Assembly: GCA_937925755.1 (NCBI GenBank)
Contig: CALAMX010000028.1
Location: 1 to 34,329 of the forward strand
Reading direction: 5' to 3'
DNA from: an uncultured Burkholderiales bacterium
Lineage (GTDB): Bacteria; Pseudomonadota; Gammaproteobacteria; Burkholderiales; Thiobacillaceae
DNA length: 34,329 bases
Shown: in pieces, positions 7,006 to 14,711 of the stretch
Numbering within the stretch: the stretch's first letter is position 1
Layout of the letters: each line of letters begins with the position of its first letter
Translations under genes and position numbers: made by a program
The notes under the pieces: generated by a model
Told to the model about the DNA's origin: nothing
Seen by the model: the letters and a program-made list of their open reading frames with translations, nothing else
Database searches by the model: none

Positions 7006-8733
7006 TCAGTAGATGTCGTTGACGGTGTTGTAGAGGTTGAATTTGCCGGTGGGGGTGATCAGGCGCTTGTCCTTGATCACCGCCTTGAGGCTGCGCGTCT
7101 TGTCATCCATGACGACGATGGCCGACTCGCCCGTCTTCGGCCCCCACACCGAGAACCAGATCTCATCACCCGTCTTGTTGTACTCAGGATGGGTCACACG
7201 GCCTTTCTCGATACCGGCGAGTTTGGCGATGTTGATCACCTGGGCGGGCTTGGACAGGTCATTCAGGTCGAATACCGACACCGACTGCTGTTTTTCCGGA
7301 TCCGGATCGAGCGCCGCATCGACCCAGAGATTCTTGGACTTCGGATGGGTCTTGATGAACAGCGAGCCGCTGCCGTGGTTCTTCAGCGTGCGCACCACCT
7401 TCCAGGCATGCTTGGCATATCGCTTGTCTTCTGGGGCGGTGCCGATCACTGCCACGGTGTCGTCGCCAAGGTGTCCCGTGGCCCAGACGGGACCGTATTC
7501 CTTGTCGATCCAGTTGGCGCCGCGGCCCGGATGGGGCTTGATGCCAACCTTGACCTTGGCCGCCAACTGGCCGGTCTTGGTATCGACCGCAACCACGGTG
7601 TCGCGCATGTTGGCTGCGACCAGGAAGTAGCGTTTCGAACCGTCCCAGCCGCCATCGTGCAGGAAGCGCTCGGCCTCGATCTCTGTGGTCTTGAGGTTCT
7701 TGATGTCGGCGTAATTGACCAGGAGGATCTTACCGGTCTCTTTCACGTTGATGACAAACTCGGGCTTGATGTGTGAAGAGACGATGGAGGCCACGCGTGG
7801 CTCGGGATGGTACTCGCCCTCGTCGTAGGTGTAACCCCGCGTGCTCATCACCTTGAGCGGCTCCAGGGTGAAGCCGTCGAGCAGGACGTAGGACGGCGGC
7901 CAATAAGAACCGGCCACGGCGATCTTGTCGTCATAGCCTTTGAACTTGGCGGTGTCCACCGAACGCGCGTCCGAACCGATCCGAACCAGCGCCACCGTCT
8001 CCGGCTGCGGCATCCACAGATCGATCAGGTTGATCAACCCGTCGCGCCCGACCGTATAAAGGTAACGTCCTGACTTGGAGAAGCGCGAGATGTGCACGGC
8101 AAAGCCGGTCTTGAGGATCTTGACGATCTTCTTGCTGTTGCCATCGATCAGCGCGACCTCACCCGAATCCCGCAGGGTCACCGAGAACAGGTTGTCGAGG
8201 TCCAGATCGTTCATCTTGCGCGTGGGGCGTTTTTCCACCGGCACGAGCAGCTTCCAGGAGGCCTTGATCTCCTTGAGCCCCCACTCCGGCGGCTGCGGCG
8301 CCGGGTGCTGGATGTAGCGGGCCAGGATGTCGATCTCCTTGTCGGTGAGCTCGTTGGCGGTGCCAAAGCCCGGCATGCCACCCGCCGTGCCATAGGTCAT
8401 GAAGACCTTGAGGCTTTCCGTGCCCAGCTTCTGCATGTCCTTGGGCAACAGCGGCTTACCGGTGGCGCCCTTGCGCAGCACGCCGTGACAGCCGGCGCAG
8501 CGATCGAAATAGATCTGCCGCGCCTGCTCGAACTCGGCTTTGGTCATGGGCGGCGCCGCGGGATCGGCCGATTGATACATCTCCACCCCGGCCAGACCCG
8601 AGGGACCGCCTGCGCCGGCCTCATACGCTGCCCCTGGGGTCACGGGGGGATGCCCCGCCTGCTGCGCCCAGGCCACAGAAACGGCCAACGCCACTGGCGC
8701 TAGGCCCAAATTCGTCCATATCCGTTGCTGCAT
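7006..8733 (-). CDS. nirS: NirS, cytochrome cd1 nitrite reductase
   Basis: 575-residue periplasmic enzyme that reduces nitrite to nitric oxide. The ATG at 8733 follows GGAGGG and gives a signal peptide (cleavage near AWA-QQ); upstream in-frame codons cross the promoter. Heme c is bound by CAGCH at 79-83. The d1 propeller has the proximal histidine H214 (AVHISR) and the two distal-pocket histidines H359 (LHDGG) and H401 (KPHPGRGAN), with spacing identical to H182, H327 and H369 of the Pseudomonas enzyme. The C-terminus TGKFNLYNTVNDIY is diagnostic. An unusual Gly/Pro/Ala-rich segment at 25-60 lies between signal and cytochrome domain. Expression is likely controlled by the three FNR-type boxes upstream. 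Confidence 0.97.
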   Translation of the reverse strand: MQQRIWTNLGLAPVALAVSVAWAQQAGHPPVTPGAAYEAGAGGPSGLAGVEMYQSADPAAPPMTKAEFEQARQIYFDRCAGCHGVLRKGATGKPLLPKDMQKLGTESLKVFMTYGTAGGMPGFGTANELTDKEIDILARYIQHPAPQPPEWGLKEIKASWKLLVPVEKRPTRKMNDLDLDNLFSVTLRDSGEVALIDGNSKKIVKILKTGFAVHISRFSKSGRYLYTVGRDGLINLIDLWMPQPETVALVRIGSDARSVDTAKFKGYDDKIAVAGSYWPPSYVLLDGFTLEPLKVMSTRGYTYDEGEYHPEPRVASIVSSHIKPEFVINVKETGKILLVNYADIKNLKTTEIEAERFLHDGGWDGSKRYFLVAANMRDTVVAVDTKTGQLAAKVKVGIKPHPGRGANWIDKEYGPVWATGHLGDDTVAVIGTAPEDKRYAKHAWKVVRTLKNHGSGSLFIKTHPKSKNLWVDAALDPDPEKQQSVSVFDLNDLSKPAQVINIAKLAGIEKGRVTHPEYNKTGDEIWFSVWGPKTGESAIVVMDDKTRSLKAVIKDKRLITPTGKFNLYNTVNDIY

Positions 8734-8820
8734 TGCTCGTGCCCTCCATGACATGCCATTGCTGGCGACACTAAAAACCTCATGGCAAACAAGGTTGACA
8801 AACTCCCCTCGTTCACATCC

Positions 8821-8894
8821 TTGATTTTGGTCAAGCGAAGTACGCACCTCTTGATCTAGATCAAGCGCATCTCTTGGGGCTTGATCTTGATCAA
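8821..8894. promoter_or_regulatory. Three FNR/DNR/NNR-type boxes at 30-bp spacing
   Basis: TTGATTTTGGTCAA (8821-8834), TTGATCTAGATCAA (8851-8864) and TTGATCTTGATCAA (8881-8894) fit the Crp/FNR consensus TTGATnnnnATCAA. The last two are perfect; the first has GTCAA. Each starts exactly 30 bp after the previous one. They lie between divergent nirS and the norCB genes. The rightmost box is 22 bp from a TAGCAT hexamer (8917-8922), the distance expected for a class II FNR promoter toward the plus strand. The leftmost is placed to serve nirS. Oxygen- or NO-responsive control of both sides is the obvious reading. Confidence 0.9.
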
Positions 8895-8916
8895 ACGCCG
8901 ACGGCAACGAAGGTCC

Positions 8917-8922
8917 TAGCAT
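8917..8922 (+). promoter_or_regulatory. Candidate -10 hexamer of the norCB promoter
   Basis: TAGCAT lies 22 bp after the third FNR-type box. That would put the transcript start near 8929, about 20 nt before the ATG at 8950. This is inferred from spacing only. An equally good -10 for nirS was not found at the mirror position. Confidence 0.45.
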
Positions 8923-8949
8923 GTGCGAAAAATCGAGGAAGAGGCATCC

Positions 8950-9270
8950 ATGCTGCAACCAGTCGAGTTAGCGAATTTCTTTACCGTTTTCTTCAGCGCC
9001 GCCATGGTCATCCTGTTCGGCGCGCTGTATGCATTGCTCTTTGCCTGGTCACGCGTGAGCCGGCGCCCCTGGCTCATGCCCTGGGCCTATGCCGCCTACG
9101 CAGGCCTTGCCGCCTCGGTTCTCGTCCTGGGCCGGGCCGCCAACCTGTTCGACGGTGGTCTATGGACCGTCGTCATCAGTCTGATGCTCATTGGCTATCT
9201 GCTTGCCCCACACGGGGTATGGCACCTGTGTGTAGGTACCCACGCCCACACCGGGCCGGGCGATACCTAA
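8950..9270 (+). CDS. Unknown 106-residue membrane protein preceding norC
   Basis: The ATG at 8950 has a purine-rich ribosome binding site (GAGGAAGAGG) 6 nt upstream; a GTG at 8923 in the same frame is less likely. The product has three or four hydrophobic segments (about residues 5-30, 38-60, 66-86). They are separated by a short basic loop with SRRPW, and the C-terminus is His-rich (APHGVWHLCVGTHAHT). It is the first gene after the FNR-type boxes and runs 35 bp ahead of norC, so it should be co-induced with nitric oxide reductase. I cannot assign a family. A small Nor accessory or assembly subunit is the contextual guess. Confidence 0.75.
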   Translation: MLQPVELANFFTVFFSAAMVILFGALYALLFAWSRVSRRPWLMPWAYAAYAGLAASVLVLGRAANLFDGGLWTVVISLMLIGYLLAPHGVWHLCVGTHAHTGPGDT

Positions 9271-9305
9271 GCGTCGTTTTTCCAACCGCGCAAGGAGGCA
9301 GACAC

Positions 9306-9986
9306 ATGACCGCTGCAAAACTGTACTGGTGGGCCTCGGAGTCCTTCTGGAAGAAAATGGCCATCTGGATCACCGCGGCTTCCGCCGTGGTGCTGATCTT
9401 TCTCACCTTCGACACGGTGGCCAAGATCACCGCCGGCAGCAAACGCGTGCCGGCCTATTCGGTGATCAACCACCGTATCGATTACGTGTTCGATGAGAAG
9501 CGCAACCACCAGGTCCCCGTGATCGGCCCCGAGGAACCGCTGTTCGGCCGCAAGCTCAGCGAAGAGGAGGCGGCAGCGCTGGTGAGCAAAGGCAAACTCA
9601 CCGTGCAGGCGAAAAACTGCATGAACTGCCACACCCTGCTCGGCAACGGTGCCTACTACGCGCCCGACCTGACCAAGGCCTGGCTCGACCCGGCCTGGGG
9701 TTCGAAAGAGGTGCGCGAACAGCTCATGGTCGACTTCCTCATCGACCCGAGCGACAAGCTGCACAACGTCCTGGGGCGGCGCATGCCGAAGCTGGGCATC
9801 ACTGAGGAAGAGGCGCACGCCGTGGTGGCCTTCCTGAAGTGGATGAGCGCCATCGATACCAATGGCTTTCCGGCCAATTTCAAACCCATCGAGCAGTCGG
9901 ATACGCCTGCCGCGGCCAACGTGTCCTCTGCCCCGGCGGCGAGTCAGGCTGCAGGGGCAGCGCCCGAGTCTACGCCCGTTCAATGA
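9306..9986 (+). CDS. norC: NorC, cytochrome c subunit of nitric oxide reductase
   Basis: 226 residues; ATG at 9306 preceded by AAGGAGG. One N-terminal membrane anchor (about 18-38) is followed by a periplasmic domain with heme c site CMNCH at 105-109 and the NorC-typical sequence TLLGNGAYYAPDL. The axial Met lies in RRMPKLG. The conserved end of the family (LKWMSAIDTNGFPANF) is followed by about 35 extra Ala/Pro/Ser residues. There is also an insertion of about 50 residues between anchor and heme, so the protein is longer than the usual 146-150. It passes electrons from soluble cytochromes to NorB, its downstream neighbour. Confidence 0.93.
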   Translation: MTAAKLYWWASESFWKKMAIWITAASAVVLIFLTFDTVAKITAGSKRVPAYSVINHRIDYVFDEKRNHQVPVIGPEEPLFGRKLSEEEAAALVSKGKLTVQAKNCMNCHTLLGNGAYYAPDLTKAWLDPAWGSKEVREQLMVDFLIDPSDKLHNVLGRRMPKLGITEEEAHAVVAFLKWMSAIDTNGFPANFKPIEQSDTPAAANVSSAPAASQAAGAAPESTPVQ

Positions 9987-10004
9987 CCTACAAGGAGACG
10001 TGAC

Positions 10005-11462
10005 ATGGCAACTCTTGGTGTGCTTGACAGCGCCAACCTCAACGGTGGCCAGAAACTGGCGGTGAAATACTTCACCGTCGCCATTGCCTTGTTCGGCGCC
10101 CAGGTCCTCTTCGGCCTGCTCGCCGGCCTCCAATATCTGTACCCGGACTTCCTCTACGGCGTGCTTGACTTCTCGGTCAACCGCATGCTGCACATCAACG
10201 CCATGGTGGTATGGCTGTTGTTTGGCTTCATCGGCGCCGCGTATTGGCTGCTAGAGGACGAGGCTGGCGTGCCGGTGGTGGGCCTTGCCCTCGGCAACCT
10301 CATCTTCTGGGTGCTCACCCTGGCGGTGACGGTCGTCGTCCTCGTTTACCTGTTGGTCCAGGTCGGTCCAGGTGAGATCAAATCCATTTGGCTCATCAAC
10401 GAGGGACGTGAGTACATCGAGGCGCCGCGCTGGGCGGACATCGGCATCGTCGTCGCCGTGCTGGTGTTCTTCTACAACGTCGCCGCCACCTTCATGAAGG
10501 GCCGCTTCACCGGTATCGGCGGTGTGCTGGTGCTCGACCTGGTGGCCCTGGCTGGCCTCTACTTGGCAGGGATGTGGTACACCCCCAATGTCTCCATGGA
10601 CCAGTACTGGTGGTGGTGGGTCATCCACCTCTGGGTGGAGGCCACCTGGGAGGTCTTGGTCGGGTGCCTTTTGGCCTACGGGCTGATGAAGACCCTTGGG
10701 GTGAGTCGCCGGATCGTCGAGACCTGGCTCTATATCGAAGTGGCGCTACTGTTCGGCTCCGGCATCCTCGGCTTGGGCCACCACTATTTCTGGATCGGTA
10801 CACCCGAGTACTGGCTTGCCATTGGCGGTTTCTTCTCGGCTTTGGAGCCGATTCCTCTCGTGGCCATGGTGGTGCATGCGGTGTTCGACGCGGGGCATCA
10901 CAAGCTGAAGAGCACCAACAACCCGGCGCTCGCCTGGATGATCGCGCAGGCCTTCGGCAACTTCTTCGGTGCCGGGGTGTGGGGCTTCATGCATACCTTG
11001 CCGCAGATCAATCTCTATACGCATGGCACGCAGTGGACGGCCTCGCATGGGCATCTCGCCTTCTTCGGGGCGTACGCCACCATCGTCATCGCCTTCGTCT
11101 ATCTGGCCGTGCAGAAGTGGCGCGGTAATGTCTGGATGAGCGGCGAAGTGGTCGGTTCCTGGCGCTGGAAGTGGGCGATCTTCCTGCTGCATGTCGGCAT
11201 CATCGGCATGACTATGGCCCTGCTCATCGCTGGCTATGAACAGTCGCAAATCGAGCGGGCGATCGAGGGCTCGACCTGGATGGGTTATTTCGCCGCCCAA
11301 GCCCACCCATGGTTCCAGCAAGGCATGGTCTGGCGGATGATCACCGGCTGGATCTTTGCCGCCGGCTTCCTGCTGCTGGCCTGGGACCTGCTCACCATCG
11401 GCAGCCGGGAGTCCCGCCCAGCACGTCGGCTGGAGCCGCAGGAAGCGATGGCAGCCGGCTGA
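10005..11462 (+). CDS. norB: NorB, catalytic subunit of cytochrome c nitric oxide reductase
   Basis: 485-residue integral membrane protein of the heme-copper oxidase superfamily with about twelve transmembrane helices; reduces two NO to N2O. Metal ligands are in place: H63 and H350 for heme b; H208, H259 and H260 for the FeB site; H348 for heme b3. The glutamates E212 and E216 in HLWVEATWE are NOR-specific. The positions are offset by about one residue from the Pseudomonas protein. The ATG follows AAGGAG, 18 bp after norC. The norQ and norD activation genes, often next, are absent here. Confidence 0.96.
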   Translation: MATLGVLDSANLNGGQKLAVKYFTVAIALFGAQVLFGLLAGLQYLYPDFLYGVLDFSVNRMLHINAMVVWLLFGFIGAAYWLLEDEAGVPVVGLALGNLIFWVLTLAVTVVVLVYLLVQVGPGEIKSIWLINEGREYIEAPRWADIGIVVAVLVFFYNVAATFMKGRFTGIGGVLVLDLVALAGLYLAGMWYTPNVSMDQYWWWWVIHLWVEATWEVLVGCLLAYGLMKTLGVSRRIVETWLYIEVALLFGSGILGLGHHYFWIGTPEYWLAIGGFFSALEPIPLVAMVVHAVFDAGHHKLKSTNNPALAWMIAQAFGNFFGAGVWGFMHTLPQINLYTHGTQWTASHGHLAFFGAYATIVIAFVYLAVQKWRGNVWMSGEVVGSWRWKWAIFLLHVGIIGMTMALLIAGYEQSQIERAIEGSTWMGYFAAQAHPWFQQGMVWRMITGWIFAAGFLLLAWDLLTIGSRESRPARRLEPQEAMAAG

Positions 11463-11494
11463 ACGACAACACCAATCCTCTCCGCCGCGCAGTC

Positions 11495-11523
11495 AGGCCT
11501 GTCCACGCGACAGGCCTTTTTTT
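11495..11523 (+). terminator. Rho-independent terminator of norCB
   Basis: Stem AGGCCTGTC / GACAGGCCT (11495-11503, 11509-11517) with loop CACGC is followed directly by a run of seven T. It lies 33 bp after the norB stop. Confidence 0.92.
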
Positions 11524-11546
11524 ATGGGCGAGCGTACCGGTCGTCC

Positions 11547-11575
11547 ATAAAAAAGGCGTCCTTGCGGACGCCTTT
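11547..11575 (-). terminator. Rho-independent terminator of the repeat-protein gene
   Basis: Stem AAAGGCGTCC / GGACGCCTTT (11552-11561, 11566-11575) has a 4-nt loop. Read on the minus strand it is followed by a run of T, 22 bp after the stop of the gene at 11598. The T-runs of this and the convergent norB terminator are themselves complementary (TTTTTTATGG ... CCATAAAAAA). Confidence 0.9.
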
Positions 11576-11597
11576 GCGGGCGATAAACAAGATCTGG

Positions 11598-12494
11598 TTA
11601 CTTCTTGGCCGGGGCAGCCTGTTGTTGGGGCACCTGCCACAGTTGGGTCCAGGAGGCCGGATCGAACGGGTTGAAGATGTAGGGTTGGGTCGTTCCCTGC
11701 TGCTGGCCGGCCTGTTGCGGGGCTTGGGCGCCGGGCACGGTGAACATCTGCGACCAGGCCGACGGATCGAACGGGTTGAACACCTGCGGCTGGCCGCCCG
11801 GCGCGACGGGCACCGTGTAGGACGGCTGCGCGGTGGTACCCGGGGTCAGGAAGCCTTTCCACAGGTCGCCGTAGGAGGCCGGGTTCATCATGGCGCCCAG
11901 CCAACCCAGATAGACGTTGGGGTTCATTGGCGCGATCATGGCCTGCATCCAGCGCGGATCGAGCGGCGCCAGCATCCACTTCATGTACATGCCGGGGTTC
12001 AGCCCCTGCAGCATCAGGCCCCACAGCTTGGGATCGATGGGCGCCATCATCCAGCGCATCATCTTGCCCGGGTCGGTGAACTGGGTGAGCAGCGCCGTGT
12101 AGAAGTTCGGGTCCATGGAGGCGGTGAGCCAGCGCATGTACACATTGGGATCGGTCATCAACGGCGCCCAGGCGCTGAAGGCCGCGGGGTTCATCATGGT
12201 GTTCATCATGTAGCCCCACATGGCCGGATCGAGCGACTGCTGACCGAGGGCGGTATAGAAGCTCGGCTCCAGGGCGGCGCTGAACCAGGGCACGAAGGCC
12301 TTGGGATCACGCAACACCATGGGGTTGCGGGTGAAATCCCACATCATGGCGGCCCACTGGTCCGGGGTGCGGGGTAGCTGGGTGGCCTGCTGCTGGGCCG
12401 CACCGGCCTGTGCCGGCTGCTGGGCTGACGCCGTGGCCGGCGCGGCGACCGCCGCGGCAAGGGCAATGGAGAGGGACAAGGTTTTCAGTTTCAT
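11598..12494 (-). CDS. Secreted protein of ~13-residue D/N-P aromatic/Met repeats
   Basis: 298 residues; ATG at 12494 with GGAGG upstream. The signal peptide ends near ASA-QQ. After a Gln/Ala-rich linker, residues from about 60 to 225 are a run of units of 12-14 residues. They begin with Asp/Asn-Pro, have an aromatic residue at position 4-5 and end in Met/Leu-rich hydrophobic turns (DPNVYMRWLTASM, DPGKMMRWMMAPI, NPGMYMKWMLAPL). The C-terminal part has two copies of FNPFDPxxWxQ in a Gln/Pro-rich context. There are no cysteines and no heme motif. I do not recognise a family. It is probably periplasmic or outer-membrane associated, made of short amphipathic helices. It is monocistronic with its own terminator. 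Confidence 0.85.
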   Translation of the reverse strand: MKLKTLSLSIALAAAVAAPATASAQQPAQAGAAQQQATQLPRTPDQWAAMMWDFTRNPMVLRDPKAFVPWFSAALEPSFYTALGQQSLDPAMWGYMMNTMMNPAAFSAWAPLMTDPNVYMRWLTASMDPNFYTALLTQFTDPGKMMRWMMAPIDPKLWGLMLQGLNPGMYMKWMLAPLDPRWMQAMIAPMNPNVYLGWLGAMMNPASYGDLWKGFLTPGTTAQPSYTVPVAPGGQPQVFNPFDPSAWSQMFTVPGAQAPQQAGQQQGTTQPYIFNPFDPASWTQLWQVPQQQAAPAKK

Positions 12495-12840
12495 GTGATG
12501 CCTCCGTACGGTTGGTCTCGGGTGAGGTCGTTCTGGCCTATCTCCGCGGGCCTGCCAATGCACATACAGATGACTGCTGCAACGCATAGATGCATGCCCT
12601 GACTTGGTCTTGCACGACAGTGCTGGCGTCACGGATGAACATCCCACGACCATTGGATCGTGGAATACCCTTCTGCCCACAAGACCAGGCAATTACAGTA
12701 TATCAAAGCCCCATGCAATGAATGACACGCTGCCGCAGGCCGCGCGGCGGGAGGGTGATACGACTGTTGTCGAATCGAGACGTCATGATCCGGTTGACCT
12801 GAATCCGGATGGGGTCGATTGTGTCGAGCCCTCGAACGCC
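12495..12840. other. Non-coding gap between the repeat-protein gene and the EAL/GGDEF gene
   Basis: No credible gene. It should hold the minus-strand promoter of the repeat-protein gene, but no convincing -35/-10 or sigma-54 pair could be picked. An imperfect palindrome CCACGA...TCGTGG (12644-12663) is the only notable structure and could be an operator. No clear terminator for the upstream EAL/GGDEF gene was seen. Confidence 0.5.
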
Positions 12841-14682
12841 TCAAGTGGATTGGGCATGCGGGCCGCGCCGGCGATCGACGAAAAGCGCGCTCGCCGCGCT
12901 GCGTTTGGCCATGCGTTTGGCCTCGGCGGCGGCACGGGCGACTTCGTGGTAGCTGTGGTATGCCGAGGGATCGACGCTGACCGCGCCCAGAGCCAGCGAC
13001 ACCAAGGGATGAAACTCCAGCTCGCCGCGGCGGTTTTCGCTGGTGTAGCCACCCGCCGCCCGGTGCGCTTCGTGGAAGAACTGGGGCGCGGCATTGTCGA
13101 AGCCCTGCAGGATCCGGTGGCAGCGGGCCTCCCAGTCCGGGCTCTGCAACAAAACGACGAAGTCGTCACCACCGATGTGACCGACGAAGTCCAACTCGGG
13201 GTGTGCCGCCTTGACCAGGATGTCTCCCAACATGGCGATCATGTCGTCGCCGCGGCGGAAGCCATAGACGTCGTTGTAGGGTTTGAAGGCGTTGAGGTCG
13301 GCATAGACGGCGACGAAGGGCGCGCCGGCGGCGAGCAGCCGCTCGATGTGCTGCTGGATCGGCACATTGCCGGGCAGCCCGGTCAGCGGGTTGGCGTAGC
13401 GCGCCGCGACGATCTGCAGCTCGCTCAGCGCGCGCATGAGATCGAAGCCCGAGCCCATACCAACATAGCGCCCTTCCGCCGTGATGATGAAGCCGGAGGT
13501 GAAGGCTTGCTTGCCCTTGTGCACGACCAGTTCGGACAGGTCGTGTATCAGGGTGCCCTGATCGACCACCAAGGGTTCGGGGTCCATGAAGCTGCGGCAC
13601 GGCCGTCGGCCAAAAAGTTCACGACTGTAGAGGCGGATGAAGCGGTCCATCATCACCGCCCTGTGGATGATGCCGACCGGTCTGCCGTCCTCGACGACGG
13701 CGATCGCATCCAGCGCCGGGTTCGCCAGCATGAGGTCGAGCGCCACCTCCGCCGGTGTTTCCGGGTCCACGCTGGGTGCCTTCATCAGCAGTACGGCGGC
13801 CCGCACCTGTCCGCTTGCGTTCACCGCCGGTCCCGGGAACACCCCTACCCGGTTCGCACTCAGGCAACTTTGCGCCTCGGGCGAGGGTAGTCGCGCCGGC
13901 AGGGTGCCCGGGCGACCGATGAAATAGCCCTGGGCAAAGCGTATGCCCAGGTCGCGGACGATGCTCAACTGTGAGGCAAGCTCCACGCCTTCGCCCACCA
14001 GACGCGCCCCGACCCCCTCGGCAATCTGCTGGATGGAGCGCACGAACTCGAGTTTGTGCGGGTCTTGGTGGATGCCATCGATGAAATGCTTGTCGATCTT
14101 GACATAGTTCGGCTTGAGTTCCGACCACAGGCGCAGGCTGGAGAAACCCTCGCCGAGATCGTCCATGGCGATCCTCACCCCCGAGGCATGCAGCGACTCG
14201 GTGATGTGGCGCAGGGTGGCGAAATCGAAACCAGGCGCGGTCTCGGTCAGTTCGAGCACGACCCGCATCGGCTCGATGCCGGCGGCGCGGATCAGGCCGG
14301 TGAGGCGCTCGCTGATCGCCTCTACGGTGAGCAGCGTGGTCGGCGATAGGTTGATGAAAACCCGGCCGGGCAGGTCATGGGCAGCGAAGTTGGTGAGCGC
14401 CGCCTCGACACAGACCAGATCGAGTTCCGCGGTCAGTCCCAGATACCCTGCGGCCCTGAACAGGGCCTCCGGCACGTGCAGGCTGCTATCCGAAGGCCCA
14501 CGGCTCAGGGCCTCATAGCCGTGGATGCGCCCCTCCCGCAGATCCAGGATGGGCTGAAACAAGCTGGTGATCTGCTTGTGCCGCAGGATCTGCTGGAACT
14601 GTGCGTTGAGTTCGTCAAATCCCATGGCCGAGCCTAGGAGACTCGTTGCCGGCAACACTGGGGCGACAGGTCGTCGTGTCAT
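12841..14682 (-). CDS. EAL-CBS-GGDEF cyclic-di-GMP protein
   Basis: 613 residues, cytoplasmic. An EAL phosphodiesterase domain (about 25-265) retains E57 of EAL, NLSP, ELTE, DD at 174-175, KID and EGVE, so it is probably active; the usual DDFGTGYSSL reads DDLGEGFSSL. A CBS pair (about 293-410) likely binds a nucleotide. A C-terminal GGDEF domain (about 430-595) has NPLTGLPGN but the site reads GGDDF at 504-508, and the residues before it lack the RxxD inhibitory site. EAL before GGDEF is the reverse of the commonest order. An ATG at residue 20 (14625) is an alternative start. It lies 29 bp after endonuclease V on the same strand. Confidence 0.88.
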   Translation of the reverse strand: MTRRPVAPVLPATSLLGSAMGFDELNAQFQQILRHKQITSLFQPILDLREGRIHGYEALSRGPSDSSLHVPEALFRAAGYLGLTAELDLVCVEAALTNFAAHDLPGRVFINLSPTTLLTVEAISERLTGLIRAAGIEPMRVVLELTETAPGFDFATLRHITESLHASGVRIAMDDLGEGFSSLRLWSELKPNYVKIDKHFIDGIHQDPHKLEFVRSIQQIAEGVGARLVGEGVELASQLSIVRDLGIRFAQGYFIGRPGTLPARLPSPEAQSCLSANRVGVFPGPAVNASGQVRAAVLLMKAPSVDPETPAEVALDLMLANPALDAIAVVEDGRPVGIIHRAVMMDRFIRLYSRELFGRRPCRSFMDPEPLVVDQGTLIHDLSELVVHKGKQAFTSGFIITAEGRYVGMGSGFDLMRALSELQIVAARYANPLTGLPGNVPIQQHIERLLAAGAPFVAVYADLNAFKPYNDVYGFRRGDDMIAMLGDILVKAAHPELDFVGHIGGDDFVVLLQSPDWEARCHRILQGFDNAAPQFFHEAHRAAGGYTSENRRGELEFHPLVSLALGAVSVDPSAYHSYHEVARAAAEAKRMAKRSAASALFVDRRRGPHAQST

Positions 14683-14711
14683 GACACCATCGTATGGGTT
14701 CTCTGATCAGG

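Noticed and set aside
8923..8949. Upstream GTG start for the 106-residue membrane protein
   Set aside because: The ATG at 8950 has the ribosome binding site, and the GTG would place it almost on the predicted transcript start.
11562..12377. Plus-strand frame of 271 codons
   Set aside because: It is antisense to the repeat-protein gene, is His/Gly/Arg-rich as expected of a mirror of that sequence, and lacks a start signal.
12530..12575. Sigma-54 promoter before the repeat-protein gene
   Set aside because: TTGGCA is present on the minus strand, but the -12 element reads CGGA in place of TTGCA.
12693..12706. Fourth FNR-type box upstream of the repeat-protein gene (TTACAGTATATCAA)
   Set aside because: Only one half-site is intact; the other reads TTACA. 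It is some 200 bp from the start.
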